Below, in pieces: positions 14,905 through 22,606 of a DNA stretch of 27,218 bases. Position 1 is the first letter of the stretch. The number at the start of each line of letters is the position of its first letter. The position numbers and the translations under genes were made by a program. The DNA is from Planctomycetota bacterium (lineage in GTDB: Bacteria; JAJVIF01; JAPKYR01). A model generated the notes under the pieces. That model was not told where the DNA came from. It did not search any database and was given only the letters and a program-made list of their open reading frames with translations. Location of the stretch: NCBI GenBank assembly GCA_030673355.1, contig DAOVJF010000001.1:1-27218 (forward strand), written 5' to 3'.

Positions 14905-16935
14905 TCACCAGCCCCAGCCCCAGGAGGGGGATTGATCGTATGTATCATCATCGGTTACCTGTAAAAGTTCATCGGTCTGCCAGAAATATATAAAAAGCTC
15001 CGTATCGGATATATTTTCCGGTTGGGCTGAATAAACGAAAGACAATCCATCCGGGGAAAATGAAGGGTGATTTTCTCCTGACCCGGTATCGTAATGAAAT
15101 ATAATCTCCTCCGTGAAAGGATTGATAATATAAAGGTCTGTTTCATAATTGGGATGGTGATCCCTGCTTGATTCATATATAAGGAGATACTCGCCATCAA
15201 CCGGGACCGGGCTCCAGGACGGGTGTACATCAATCCCGGGAGCCGCCATAATCTCGGTAAACTTACTTTCATCCATGTCGTAGAGCCATAATTCACTCGA
15301 CGGAGGGTCCACAAATTCAAGCCCAAGTGTCATGGCGATAAAGCCGCCATTCGGGCTGACTGCCGGATTCCGTATTGTGTCTGGTGCTGTCGCGATTTTA
15401 GTGCGATTCGAACCATCATATTCCATCATGTACAGGTCGGGAGTGTTACCCCATTGCTCTCCGGAAGCGGTGATAATGTGAATTCCATCCGGATGGAAAT
15501 CAGCGAAATCATCCACCTCATCGGTCGGGATTGCCCAGTTGCCGCCACCAAACTCATACACACGTACATTACTGTAACCAGGCGACGGACCGGCACAATG
15601 AAGGTGGTGAGTTCCCAGAGGGTTTATCCTTGGATCATGGAACAGGTAGCCCACACCGAAAAAATCAGTCAACTGGGTTTCTATCATTGTGTCCAGGTCG
15701 AGATGCCAGACATTGGATGCGCCCGGTTCGCCAGTTGAACTGGGGGGCCCAGGCGCGATATATACCAGATCACCCGTCATCTCAGGATTAATGGCTTCCA
15801 GTACAGGAATTGTTATCAATGTGTATGCGTGATTAATATCACCGAGCCAGAAGTCCTCTTCCTGGTCCTTAACTCTCAGTAATGCCGGGTAATCACCTAT
15901 CGGCATACCGGATTCATTTATGATTTCGAACCTGATATACAAATCGGTTGGAGTTGTTATTTCGATTTCGGATGGGATCAGTTCCCCTGTCCATAAGTCC
16001 GGGCATTCAAGGGAAGCGGATTCAACGGTTTCAGCACCCTGGTAATCATACAGGCTGAATTCAATTTCCCCTGTACTGCCCGGGATTTCAGTTATGTTTT
16101 CAACAATACTGACACTCGTGATTACAGGCTCTAAAGCATTTGCCGATACCGGGAAGTCGGTCTCGATATCATGGGGAGGATTCACAGTCGGTAACTCCCA
16201 GCTCGCGTCGATAGCATATCCGAGCCTGATCTTCCCGGGTACAAGTTTGAAATCCAGGGTTCTTGTCAGGGCTTGTGTTGTCCCAAGGTGGTTCCTCGGT
16301 TCGACGCCATAGGATATGTATGGGTTTACAGTTCCCGTAAACTCCCCTTGAAAAGCCAGCTTGCCCTTGGAATATTCCAGGATTGGAAACGGTCCGGTAC
16401 CCTCACCGAATTCAACCGTATTCCACAGCCGTGTATATCCATCTGATTCTATTATTGTAAAATCACCGCTGGCAATGTCCGGGATCATTGCGTCCATAGA
16501 TGGGAAATACAGGCTTCCATCTGTGATAATTACTACCCGCACGTCAAATACCGTATAAGCGTCCAATCCGGGGAGAGGGTGGGTGATCCGAATCGAAGCT
16601 GTCAATATTTGTTCAACCTGATCCAGCACCAGCTCCACGACCTTGAAACAATCGGTGCACGGTGCTTCCTCAAGTAATTTCCGTATGTTCAAATGTATCG
16701 AATTCGATCTCCCGGGAACTATTTCCATACTGTCATGAGAATCCGGTATGTAAGCATCCCAGTACCCGATCAGAAAATGTCCCCCGGCACCTGAAGCTGG
16801 AGAGTCCCTGATATCCGATACAGGTGTTGATAAAGGCGAACCTCCACTGTGGCCACCCGAACATCCAACGGGGATAATTAAAATCCCAATTGTGACAATT
16901 ATCGATATTATCCTTTCTGGTAAGCCGCATCGCAT
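14905..16935 (-). CDS. Predicted lipoprotein, shared N-terminal module plus TolB/PD40-like C-terminal propeller
   Basis: This is a 676-aa protein with a signal peptide ending at IPVGC (Cys25) and a Gly/Ser-rich linker. GGAGG lies 10 nt before the ATG. Residues about 50-378 are the shared module: HLNIRKLLE, the CxxC pair Cys93/Cys96 (APCTDCFKVVE), ITHPLPGLDAYTVFDVRV, RLGYAIDASWELP and LYDYQG. From about residue 380 there are TolB/PD40-like blades: GDLVYIAPGPPS, DDFADFHPDGIHIITASG, IRNPAVSPNGGFIAMTLG and NHPSFSPDGLSFVYSAQPE. It thus combines the module with a different propeller type from the 5767-12369 paralogues. It is divergently transcribed from the 15-residue-repeat operon. Ligand and function are unknown. 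Confidence 0.87.
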   Translation of the reverse strand: MRCGLPERIISIIVTIGILIIPVGCSGGHSGGSPLSTPVSDIRDSPASGAGGHFLIGYWDAYIPDSHDSMEIVPGRSNSIHLNIRKLLEEAPCTDCFKVVELVLDQVEQILTASIRITHPLPGLDAYTVFDVRVVIITDGSLYFPSMDAMIPDIASGDFTIIESDGYTRLWNTVEFGEGTGPFPILEYSKGKLAFQGEFTGTVNPYISYGVEPRNHLGTTQALTRTLDFKLVPGKIRLGYAIDASWELPTVNPPHDIETDFPVSANALEPVITSVSIVENITEIPGSTGEIEFSLYDYQGAETVESASLECPDLWTGELIPSEIEITTPTDLYIRFEIINESGMPIGDYPALLRVKDQEEDFWLGDINHAYTLITIPVLEAINPEMTGDLVYIAPGPPSSTGEPGASNVWHLDLDTMIETQLTDFFGVGYLFHDPRINPLGTHHLHCAGPSPGYSNVRVYEFGGGNWAIPTDEVDDFADFHPDGIHIITASGEQWGNTPDLYMMEYDGSNRTKIATAPDTIRNPAVSPNGGFIAMTLGLEFVDPPSSELWLYDMDESKFTEIMAAPGIDVHPSWSPVPVDGEYLLIYESSRDHHPNYETDLYIINPFTEEIIFHYDTGSGENHPSFSPDGLSFVYSAQPENISDTELFIYFWQTDELLQVTDDDTYDQSPSWGWGW

Positions 16936-17024
16936 AGCTATTAAACCTCCATAGTGTCAAGTGTTAACCGAAAATTTCCAAACTAAATCATGATCCCCGG
17001 GGAAGAGCCGGGAAACCTGTTAAT

Positions 17025-17054
17025 ATTGTACTATATATTTCATCGTGTTACTAA
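17025..17054 (-). promoter_or_regulatory. Promoter candidate for the 14905-16935 lipoprotein
   Basis: On the minus strand TTAGTA (17049-17054), an 18-nt spacer and TACAAT (17025-17030) precede the gene by about 90 nt. The -10 is good (5 of 6) and the -35 is poor. The leader would include a small GC hairpin (CCCGG/CCGGG) near 16996-17012. Confidence 0.35.
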
Positions 17055-17092
17055 TAACCAGACGAAGGAAACACCGTTTGGGTTCAATAATA

Positions 17093-17121
17093 TTGCGATT
17101 ACCGGGCGACTGAGCTAATAT
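17093..17121 (+). promoter_or_regulatory. Promoter candidate for the 15-residue-repeat operon
   Basis: TTGCGA (17093-17098), a 17-nt spacer and TAATAT (17116-17121) lie about 48 nt before the first ATG. The -10 lies in the loop of a 5-bp inverted repeat, CTGAG (17110-17114) with CTCAG (17122-17126), which could be an operator or may be chance. Confidence 0.45.
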
Positions 17122-17168
17122 CTCAGGGAAGGACATCCAAATATCTGGAGAAGAGGAGATATTTAAGT

Positions 17169-17543
17169 ATGGATTTATACGACTCACCAATGGGAGAATT
17201 CGTGAAAGACATGCCCGAACCGGATAAGAGCGGCACCCCGGATGTACATGTGTTTGACCAGGCTGGCATTACCGCTGTAACCGCTGACAGGATCGAACTT
17301 AACAAGTCGGCGACATTGCTTACGGCGGGTGATGAGATCTCAATGAACGAATCCACTTCGGTGGTTACACTCGCCGATGAGGTCGAAGCAACCGGTTCTT
17401 CATTATTTCTTGTAGTTTCGAATAAAATCCAGGGCGAATACTCCGCTGTTTTCACCCCGGTAACCGCGATGATTTTCGGTGCTGCCATGGGGGTGGCGGT
17501 TTTCACGCTTAGCATGATATTCCGTCCATGGAGAAGGCGCTGA
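17169..17543 (+). CDS. Membrane-anchored protein with exact 15-residue repeats, 124 aa (copy 1)
   Basis: This is an unrecognised small protein. Residues about 39-93 form a repeat with an exact 15-residue period: ADRIELNKSATLL, GDEISMNESTSVV, ADEVEATGSSLFL and SNKIQGEYSAVFT begin their turns at Asp40, Asp55, Asp70 and Asn85. Alternating hydrophobic residues suggest a short beta-solenoid. A transmembrane segment at about 95-117 (FTPVTAMIFGAAMGVAVF) and a basic RPWRRR tail follow, which predicts an inner-membrane anchor. The N-terminal 30 residues are acidic and Pro-rich. GAGGAG lies 10 nt upstream of the ATG. It is first of a three-gene operon with its own paralogue and a lipoprotein. The fold is inferred from periodicity, and the function is unknown. 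Confidence 0.8.
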   Translation: MDLYDSPMGEFVKDMPEPDKSGTPDVHVFDQAGITAVTADRIELNKSATLLTAGDEISMNESTSVVTLADEVEATGSSLFLVVSNKIQGEYSAVFTPVTAMIFGAAMGVAVFTLSMIFRPWRRR

Positions 17544-17632
17544 GGATCAGACTGGTATTCGATATAATAAAGATATTGAATTTTTAATACCGGGATCATT
17601 ATTAAATTTTTACACTCTGGAGAATTTAAACC

Positions 17633-18007
17633 ATGACAGATAATCAGGATACATCAGAGGTGTTCTATGAACCCCCGATCGAGACAGAAAAATCCGGATA
17701 CACCGACCTGACTGACGGCGACACGGTAAATTTGCAGCACGATGCCAAGCAGGTGATCGAGGCTAACATTGTCAGGATGCAGCAGTCGGCGGCTTTCAGT
17801 GTGCTCGCGGACGATGTCGAGATAAATGAATCGGTCGGGTTCGTGGTCAGGGCCGATGAAATCCGCATTGACAACTCGGTAACATTCATACTGGCAGCGG
17901 GAGAAGTGAAGGGGAATGTTACAACGCTTTTCACGCCGGCGACCGCAATGATCCTGGGCGGGGCGATAATTCTGGGGATGTTACTTATCCGTCCACCGCG
18001 CCGGTGA
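17633..18007 (+). CDS. Membrane-anchored protein with exact 15-residue repeats, 124 aa (copy 2)
   Basis: This is the paralogue of the gene 89 bp upstream and has the same length. Repeat turns begin at Asn45, Asp60, Asp75 and Gly90, again exactly 15 apart: ANIVRMQQSAAFSVL, ADDVEINESVGFVVR, ADEIRIDNSVTFILA and AGEVKGNVTTLFT. The C-terminal anchor FTPATAMILGGAIILGMLL and the RPPRR tail match FTPVTAMIFGAA and RPWRRR of copy 1. The N-terminal 40 residues are acidic and differ from copy 1. GGAG lies 10 nt before the ATG. The stop TGA overlaps a GTG that can start the next gene (18004), so the two are probably translationally coupled. The overall repeat style resembles polymer-forming beta-solenoid proteins, but this is not a clear bactofilin. 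Confidence 0.8.
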   Translation: MTDNQDTSEVFYEPPIETEKSGYTDLTDGDTVNLQHDAKQVIEANIVRMQQSAAFSVLADDVEINESVGFVVRADEIRIDNSVTFILAAGEVKGNVTTLFTPATAMILGGAIILGMLLIRPPRR

Positions 18008-19563
18008 GGATGACAGAGAGCTTTCTGAAGTTAAAAATAATCCGGATGGGTATCATAAAAATAAATACTTTCCTTATCCTGCTTGCGCTGGTATCCGGCC
18101 TTGCGATAACCGGCTGTGAATCCGAAAGTGAAATTGAATTCCCGCATAATCTAACTGTATCCATCGACGGCAGGGAAGGCCTCTGCATACCTACGGAAAT
18201 TGACGTGGGACCGGGCGGAGGCGTTATAATTTCCGGGTTTTTCGGCGGTTATCCCGGGACCGATCCAAGTCCGGGGACTGAAGTGTGGATTGAGAATTCC
18301 ACGTACGCAAGCCCGTTTGTAAATAAATACGATCGGCAGGGGAATCATAGATGGTCCCAATTCGCACTGGACGAAACAACCGAGTCGAACTGGCACAGCA
18401 TCGATGTCGATAGCAACGGGAACCTTTATGTGGTTGGAAGCGAATTGAATCTTGAATTCATCGGACCCTCCCAAATTAATGGAACCGATCCAAGCCTCGG
18501 TATTGCAAGGCAGGCAATCCTGATTAAATACCATCCCGCGGGTAATGCCATTTTCAGACTCGGATGGGGACTTCGCGCTTACGGCTCGGGCGATTGTGCG
18601 GGCAACGATGTCCTGGTCGACAGGTCGGGCAATATTTATGTCACCGGCACTTACTATGGCAGGGCGGACTTCAATCCCAGGCAGGGAAGGCGTTTCAAGG
18701 ACCCCCCGTCAAGAGGCCGCAATTGCTACCTCAGCAAACTTAACGGCAGCGGGCAGTTGCTATGGACCAGGACATGGGGCGGAATTTCCGATACCGATGC
18801 AGCCGTCGCTGTAGAAATTGATTTGGCAGGGAAGGTGTACGTGGTCGGTTACGCGGAAGAATTCGATAGCGGTTTGATAACCGATTCAGGCCGGGAGATT
18901 CTGCAGTCACAGGATATATGCGGTCCGGGCTCCTGGTTGATTCAGTTCACCAAACAGGGCAACTTTAACTGGGCACAAGTCTGGGGGGGACCCGGGGAGG
19001 AGGACAAAGTCAAACCGATTTCGCTTGCGGTATCGGAATTCGGCCAGATCCATGTCCTTGGGTGTTTCCAGGGAACTATGGAACTCCCTTCGCTTAGTGA
19101 TGGCAATGAATTCGAATCCGGAAGCGAATGGGACGACTATCTTCTCGCGTTCGATACCATGGGGACGAAACTGTGGGTAAGGACGTGGAGCAGGGACAAT
19201 TTTATCGATGGCTGGGGAATGACCCTGGACAGCCGTGGAAATGTGTACTGCCTGGGAAATTATAACGGCTCGGTTGATTTCGGCACGGCAGACGACGAGA
19301 AGCTGATTTCATCCGATAACGAAATCCACGGCTATCTCTGCAAGTTTAACCGGCAAGGTGATTTCGAGTGGGTTCGGGACTGGTCGAATCCGATCTATGC
19401 AATCACCGCCACACCGGATGATCTCGCGTTCATTACTGGAAGATGCAGGGCTCCCCTTCGAACCGGCGATGATGATGTGATCAACCCGACACAGTCTGTG
19501 GGTTTATCGGAAGCCTTCATAATACCGGTAATGCTGGAGGATTCGGAAGAGCGGGATGACTGA
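18004..19563 (+). CDS. Predicted lipoprotein with SBBP-like propeller repeats, 519 aa
   Basis: A signal peptide ends at lipobox AITGC (Cys38 from GTG 18004). No strong Shine-Dalgarno is present. GTG 18004 overlaps the previous stop as GTGA, ATG 18010 is 2 nt after that stop, and ATG 18046 would give the most compact signal peptide, so the start is uncertain. The body has repeated SBBP-type blades: NLYVVGSELNLEF, NIYVTGTYYGRADFNP, VYVVGYAEEFD, NVYCLGNYNGSVDF, and YLSKLNGSGQLLWTRTWGG. These resemble the propellers of the 5767 and 9526 genes. It lacks both the shared N-terminal module and PKD domains. As third gene of the operon it may work with the two 15-residue-repeat membrane proteins. A strong terminator follows. 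Confidence 0.88.
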   Translation: MRMTESFLKLKIIRMGIIKINTFLILLALVSGLAITGCESESEIEFPHNLTVSIDGREGLCIPTEIDVGPGGGVIISGFFGGYPGTDPSPGTEVWIENSTYASPFVNKYDRQGNHRWSQFALDETTESNWHSIDVDSNGNLYVVGSELNLEFIGPSQINGTDPSLGIARQAILIKYHPAGNAIFRLGWGLRAYGSGDCAGNDVLVDRSGNIYVTGTYYGRADFNPRQGRRFKDPPSRGRNCYLSKLNGSGQLLWTRTWGGISDTDAAVAVEIDLAGKVYVVGYAEEFDSGLITDSGREILQSQDICGPGSWLIQFTKQGNFNWAQVWGGPGEEDKVKPISLAVSEFGQIHVLGCFQGTMELPSLSDGNEFESGSEWDDYLLAFDTMGTKLWVRTWSRDNFIDGWGMTLDSRGNVYCLGNYNGSVDFGTADDEKLISSDNEIHGYLCKFNRQGDFEWVRDWSNPIYAITATPDDLAFITGRCRAPLRTGDDDVINPTQSVGLSEAFIIPVMLEDSEERDD

Positions 19564-19614
19564 ATACGCAATCCAGGGAACTGAATTATAGGACCCATTA
19601 AAACTAAAAATTAC

Positions 19615-19649
19615 GGCGCCGGTCGGGTCTCGACCGGCGCCTTTGTTCT
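19615..19649 (+). terminator. Strong intrinsic terminator, probably bidirectional
   Basis: A perfect 11-bp GC-rich stem, GGCGCCGGTCG (19615-19625) with CGACCGGCGCC (19631-19641), has a 5-nt loop and is followed by TTTGTTCT. It lies 52 bp after the 18004-19563 stop, between convergent genes. On the minus strand the stem is followed by GTAATTTTTAG, so it may also end transcription of the 19728-21782 gene. Confidence 0.88.
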
Positions 19650-19727
19650 ATGTCTAAGAACTCCTGGCTCAAAATTAATCTAAGAAATACACATCAGAGT
19701 CAGTTCGTTATATGAATAACCGGGTTC

Positions 19728-21782
19728 TCAGTATTCAAATACAGTTGCAATCGAAACGAATGACGAATCATAGCTGGTTACATGAATTTCCCAGTCACCA
19801 TCATCGGTGTCGAGAAACTTAACTTCATGCCCTGGAAGTGCGGGTTCACCGGCAATCGGATCGCCGATTGATTCAAGGAAGGCACCGGTTTCGGCATTAT
19901 AAAGAAGCACTTCACCGTTGATACTGCTGTCCCAGCCAATGTATGAGATCAGTACTGCAAGAGTCGGTGCGCCCGGATTGAGTTCGTAATCGTTGTTAGC
20001 AGGAAGAATCTCAATGTCGCGAGCTGAAACCTCCAGGTCATAATTATGGAACTGATCAATCGTGATGGTCATGACGTACGATACCATATCGTATCCAAGT
20101 CCGGCATCCGTATCCAGGACCCGGTAAACCTCGACCTGGTCCATCCAGCCGTCCGTCTCCAGAATATAGACCGTCGCGGTATCCAGAAGCCCCAGCTTAT
20201 CGTGCTCGAACTGGCCTTCGATAACATCGATTCCGAGGATTTTGGCGTTATTCACTTTACCTGATCCAAAGCCGACAAATGCATCGAGATTTCCACGGAA
20301 TTTAAGTTTATCCCATGTGTATGTACCGGGCATGGTGCCCATCAGCACAAGGTCGTTAACCTCATAGGATACGTCGGAAGTGAAAACTGCGTACTGGCCA
20401 AGCTCGAAGTCGTCGCAGACGTCGATCGGATGCGGCGTTGCATCGATCATTTGATCGTCGTAGTAACGGCTGTCCATCGGCATCGGGCCGGTGTACATCT
20501 TCGGAGTATTGTCGAGAACGGTCCAGATTTCAGCATAAGGGATGCTCGTGGTAGCTGTCGTGAACCAGTCCGACCAGTTGGAATTGGTGAAACTGAACGC
20601 GCCATCATCGGCGGCATCGATCCTGTCGATCGGGTATGCCAGGTACTCTGCATCCGGACCGGCAAGTGAATTTACCGTGGGTACGTAGTAGTTCCATGCG
20701 GTGTAGTAAGGCTCGTACTTGATAACGGCATCGCAGTTAAAGAGGTGATTTGAAGCCATTACAATGTGGCTGTCCCTTGGTCCGCCGGGATCGGCGATAA
20801 CACCAAGGTCGAGGCTGCATCCATCGTGAGTGAGCGGATAATCGGTTCCGTGCCATGTGCCGGGCGTGGCAGTGTCGGCAATCACTTCGATGTCAACGAA
20901 GTCATAAAGATTGTCATTGGTTGCAAAGGAGTCTGAGATTATAAGGCATTTATAAATCCCGACAGGTGCTCCCATTGAATTGACAACGTTCGCTGTATAG
21001 TTATCCAGGCCGGCTGGTGAAAGTGAAGTCATACCGCCGGTGATCGGGGTCGTGTCGACTGATACGGCGACGATGTTGTTCTGGTGATCCAGGGATGTAA
21101 CGGTGATTACGGCCGGGGTCGATGAGTTGATGGGATTAGAAACAGTCTGGTTTCTAATTTCATATGGGTCTTCACAGTTACTGGGGTATGAACACTCAAT
21201 CAGAAGTGATGCAGGTGGAAACGGACCGGGCACAGGGGCCTGGAACCTGAGTTCCTCGGTTAAAGTGATTCCGCCGCCCCATGTTCGGGCAGGAACGGAT
21301 GTGCCATAAGCGACAAACGGATTTACGACGCCGGGGCCGTATGGGTTGAACAGTTTCGTGTAATCATCAAGATTTAACATTTCCCATCCGCTGCCGGGAG
21401 GGGTGAGGAGGAGGGCCCGAAGATCGTAGATGTCATAAACCGTGGGGTTTTTCATCGACAGATCGAATATGAGCAATCCTGTTAGCGGATCCCAGGATGT
21501 AATAGAAAATATCGAATGGGGTCCGACGGCTACGGTGATGTTGTAATGCGTATCCGCACTACGATTTTCTACAAAGTCAACGGTCCCGGTTACAGGGTCT
21601 ATTACCAGATCGAAAGCGGCAATGACCTGTGAACCCTCAATTAATTCTGCACCATGAGTGATCGGCTCAGAATTATCAATTGATGGTATTGCGGGATTGG
21701 ATTCGGGGCTGCCGCATCCAAATGCGGTAAACAGCACGATTAATGAAATTAACGCTAAGAGGGGGGTTTTTTTGTTAGACAT
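19728..21782 (-). CDS. Predicted lipoprotein with divergent copy of the shared N-terminal module, 684 aa
   Basis: The start is ATG 21782, with GGAG (21790-21793) 7 nt upstream. The longer frame opening at 21848 adds 22 residues before a normal signal peptide and is rejected. The lipobox is TAFGC (Cys23), and an acidic/Ser-rich linker follows. Residues about 40-290 resemble the module of the 121-2217 protein: VIDPVTGTVDFVENRSADTH, YNITV, SWDPLTGLLIFDLSMKNPTV, YDIYDLRALL, and a CSYPSNCEDPYEIRN stretch like HCKDPYEISRW. The CxxC pair is absent. The C-terminal 380 residues (DSHIVMASNHLF, DDFELGQYAVFTSD, KILGIDVIEGQFEH) are not a clear repeat type, though a propeller is possible. A run of A7C6 lies in the first codons. 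It is probably on the cell envelope; function unknown. Confidence 0.83.
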   Translation of the reverse strand: MSNKKTPLLALISLIVLFTAFGCGSPESNPAIPSIDNSEPITHGAELIEGSQVIAAFDLVIDPVTGTVDFVENRSADTHYNITVAVGPHSIFSITSWDPLTGLLIFDLSMKNPTVYDIYDLRALLLTPPGSGWEMLNLDDYTKLFNPYGPGVVNPFVAYGTSVPARTWGGGITLTEELRFQAPVPGPFPPASLLIECSYPSNCEDPYEIRNQTVSNPINSSTPAVITVTSLDHQNNIVAVSVDTTPITGGMTSLSPAGLDNYTANVVNSMGAPVGIYKCLIISDSFATNDNLYDFVDIEVIADTATPGTWHGTDYPLTHDGCSLDLGVIADPGGPRDSHIVMASNHLFNCDAVIKYEPYYTAWNYYVPTVNSLAGPDAEYLAYPIDRIDAADDGAFSFTNSNWSDWFTTATTSIPYAEIWTVLDNTPKMYTGPMPMDSRYYDDQMIDATPHPIDVCDDFELGQYAVFTSDVSYEVNDLVLMGTMPGTYTWDKLKFRGNLDAFVGFGSGKVNNAKILGIDVIEGQFEHDKLGLLDTATVYILETDGWMDQVEVYRVLDTDAGLGYDMVSYVMTITIDQFHNYDLEVSARDIEILPANNDYELNPGAPTLAVLISYIGWDSSINGEVLLYNAETGAFLESIGDPIAGEPALPGHEVKFLDTDDGDWEIHVTSYDSSFVSIATVFEY

Positions 21783-21789
21783 GGCGATT

Positions 21790-21793
21790 CTCC
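21790..21793 (-). promoter_or_regulatory. Shine-Dalgarno GGAG that sets the start at 21782
   Basis: On the minus strand GGAG is 7 nt before ATG 21782, which begins MSNKKTPLLALISLIVLF, a standard signal peptide. The upstream in-frame ATG at 21848 would place 22 extra, non-hydrophobic residues before it. Confidence 0.65.
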
Positions 21794-21908
21794 AGTTTTT
21801 CCAGTGTAGGATTTTGTACTGCCTCATGTAATGCAACCCCTGTGCCAATCAGGCCCCTCACCTGCTCCAAAGCCTGTAATCAAGCATTGATAAAGGGATA
21901 GAGGAATG

Positions 21909-21936
21909 TTTATAATTTCAGAAGTTTATCTTTGAA
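21909..21936 (-). promoter_or_regulatory. Weak promoter candidate for the 19728-21782 lipoprotein
   Basis: On the minus strand TTCAAA (21931-21936), a 16-nt spacer and TATAAA (21909-21914) lie about 125 nt before the start. The -10 is good (5 of 6) and the -35 is weak. The region between the two divergent genes (21783-22099) shows no gene. Confidence 0.3.
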
Positions 21937-22027
21937 TTAATATACTCTCCCACAAACCTCTTACAATGAGAGGAATTTACATTGATTTGATCCTGGAAAT
22001 CAGGCGGGAATATGAGGATATATCAAT

Positions 22028-22056
22028 TTGACCGATCCGGTTTTAGCTGTTAATGT
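22028..22056 (+). promoter_or_regulatory. Promoter candidate for dodecin
   Basis: TTGACC (22028-22033), a 17-nt spacer and TAATGT (22051-22056) lie about 43 nt before the dodecin ATG. Consensus matches are 5 of 6 and 4 of 6 with ideal spacing. It could also transcribe proS, because no clear terminator was found between dodecin and proS. Confidence 0.5.
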
Positions 22057-22099
22057 CATTCCTGACCCGGAGGATAATATCTATGAAGGAAGGTAATAA

Positions 22100-22309
22100 A
22101 TGGCTACATTAAAGATCATTGAACTCATGGGCTCGTCCCCGAACAGTTGGCAGGAAGCGGCTGGTAATGCGCTCACGGAAGCTACAAAAACTGTGAAGAA
22201 CATCACCGGTCTCGAACTCCTGAACACGAATGCCAAGGTCAAGGACGGCAAAATCACCGAGTACCGTGCACAGGTCAAAATCGCGTTTGTTGTCGATGAA
22301 AATGAATAG
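22100..22309 (+). CDS. Dodecin family flavin-binding protein
   Basis: This is a 69-aa protein with the full dodecin pattern: ATLKIIELMGSSPNSWQEA at the N-terminus, NITGLELLNTNAKVKDGKI in the middle, and TEYRAQVKIAFVVDE at the end. Dodecins are small cytoplasmic proteins that assemble into hollow dodecamers and bind flavin (FMN or riboflavin, sometimes with CoA). They act as flavin storage or buffering proteins. The length is typical (about 65-75). AAGGAAGG lies 6 nt before the ATG. It stands upstream of the repeat block and proS, on the same strand. The family is confident; the exact ligand cannot be told. Confidence 0.95.
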   Translation: MATLKIIELMGSSPNSWQEAAGNALTEATKTVKNITGLELLNTNAKVKDGKITEYRAQVKIAFVVDENE

Positions 22310-22316
22310 AGAATTC

Positions 22317-22585
22317 GCCGACGATTCCAGATATTCAGCATTATTTTGCGTGGCGTGATAATTAGCATTATTTTGCGTGGCGTGATAATTAGCATTATTT
22401 TGCGTGGCGTCGTCAAGCTGAGTGAGACATGAGGATGGTCCAGGTTTAGATACTGTCCGGGTCGAGCGTGCTTGCCGACGATTCCAGGTATTCAGCATTA
22501 TTTTGGGTGGCGTCGTCAAGCTGAGTGAGACATGAGGATGGTCCAGGTTTAGAAATTGTCCGGGTCGAACGTGCTTGCCGACGAT
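22317..22585. repeat. 103-bp direct repeat, two copies plus a short third end, with nested 27-bp expansion
   Basis: Copies begin with GCCGACGATT at 22317 and 22474, and a further GCCGACGAT begins at 22577. The second copy is 103 bp. The first is 157 bp because it contains two extra 27-bp units (54 bp). Excluding that insert I count 5 mismatches in 103 bp between the copies. The last copy ends about 30 bp before the proS Shine-Dalgarno. No coding function is evident. The block fills the whole dodecin-proS intergenic region. Confidence 0.9.
22338..22410. repeat. 27-bp tandem repeat, about 2.7 units
   Basis: Units starting GCATTATTTTGCGTGGCGT begin at 22338, 22365 and 22392. They are identical where they overlap, and the third breaks off after 19 bp into the flanking 103-bp repeat. 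Period 27 is a multiple of three, so frames stay open on the minus strand, but no start or ribosome binding site supports a gene. There are no spacers, so it is not a CRISPR array. Confidence 0.9.
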
Positions 22586-22606
22586 GCAAGTAACTGCACG
22601 TTTTAT

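Noticed and set aside
17633..18007. The 15-residue-repeat proteins as bactofilins
   Set aside because: The repeat is shorter (15 residues, four turns) and a C-terminal membrane anchor is present. Bactofilins have a longer central solenoid and no such anchor in most members.
22338..22410. 27-bp repeats considered as a CRISPR array
   Set aside because: The units are directly adjacent with no spacers, and there are no cas genes.
22081..22519. Minus-strand frames across the repeat block with repeated TPRKIMLII or ATQNNANYH
   Set aside because: These are by-products of a 27-bp period being divisible by three. They overlap dodecin antisense and have no ribosome binding site.
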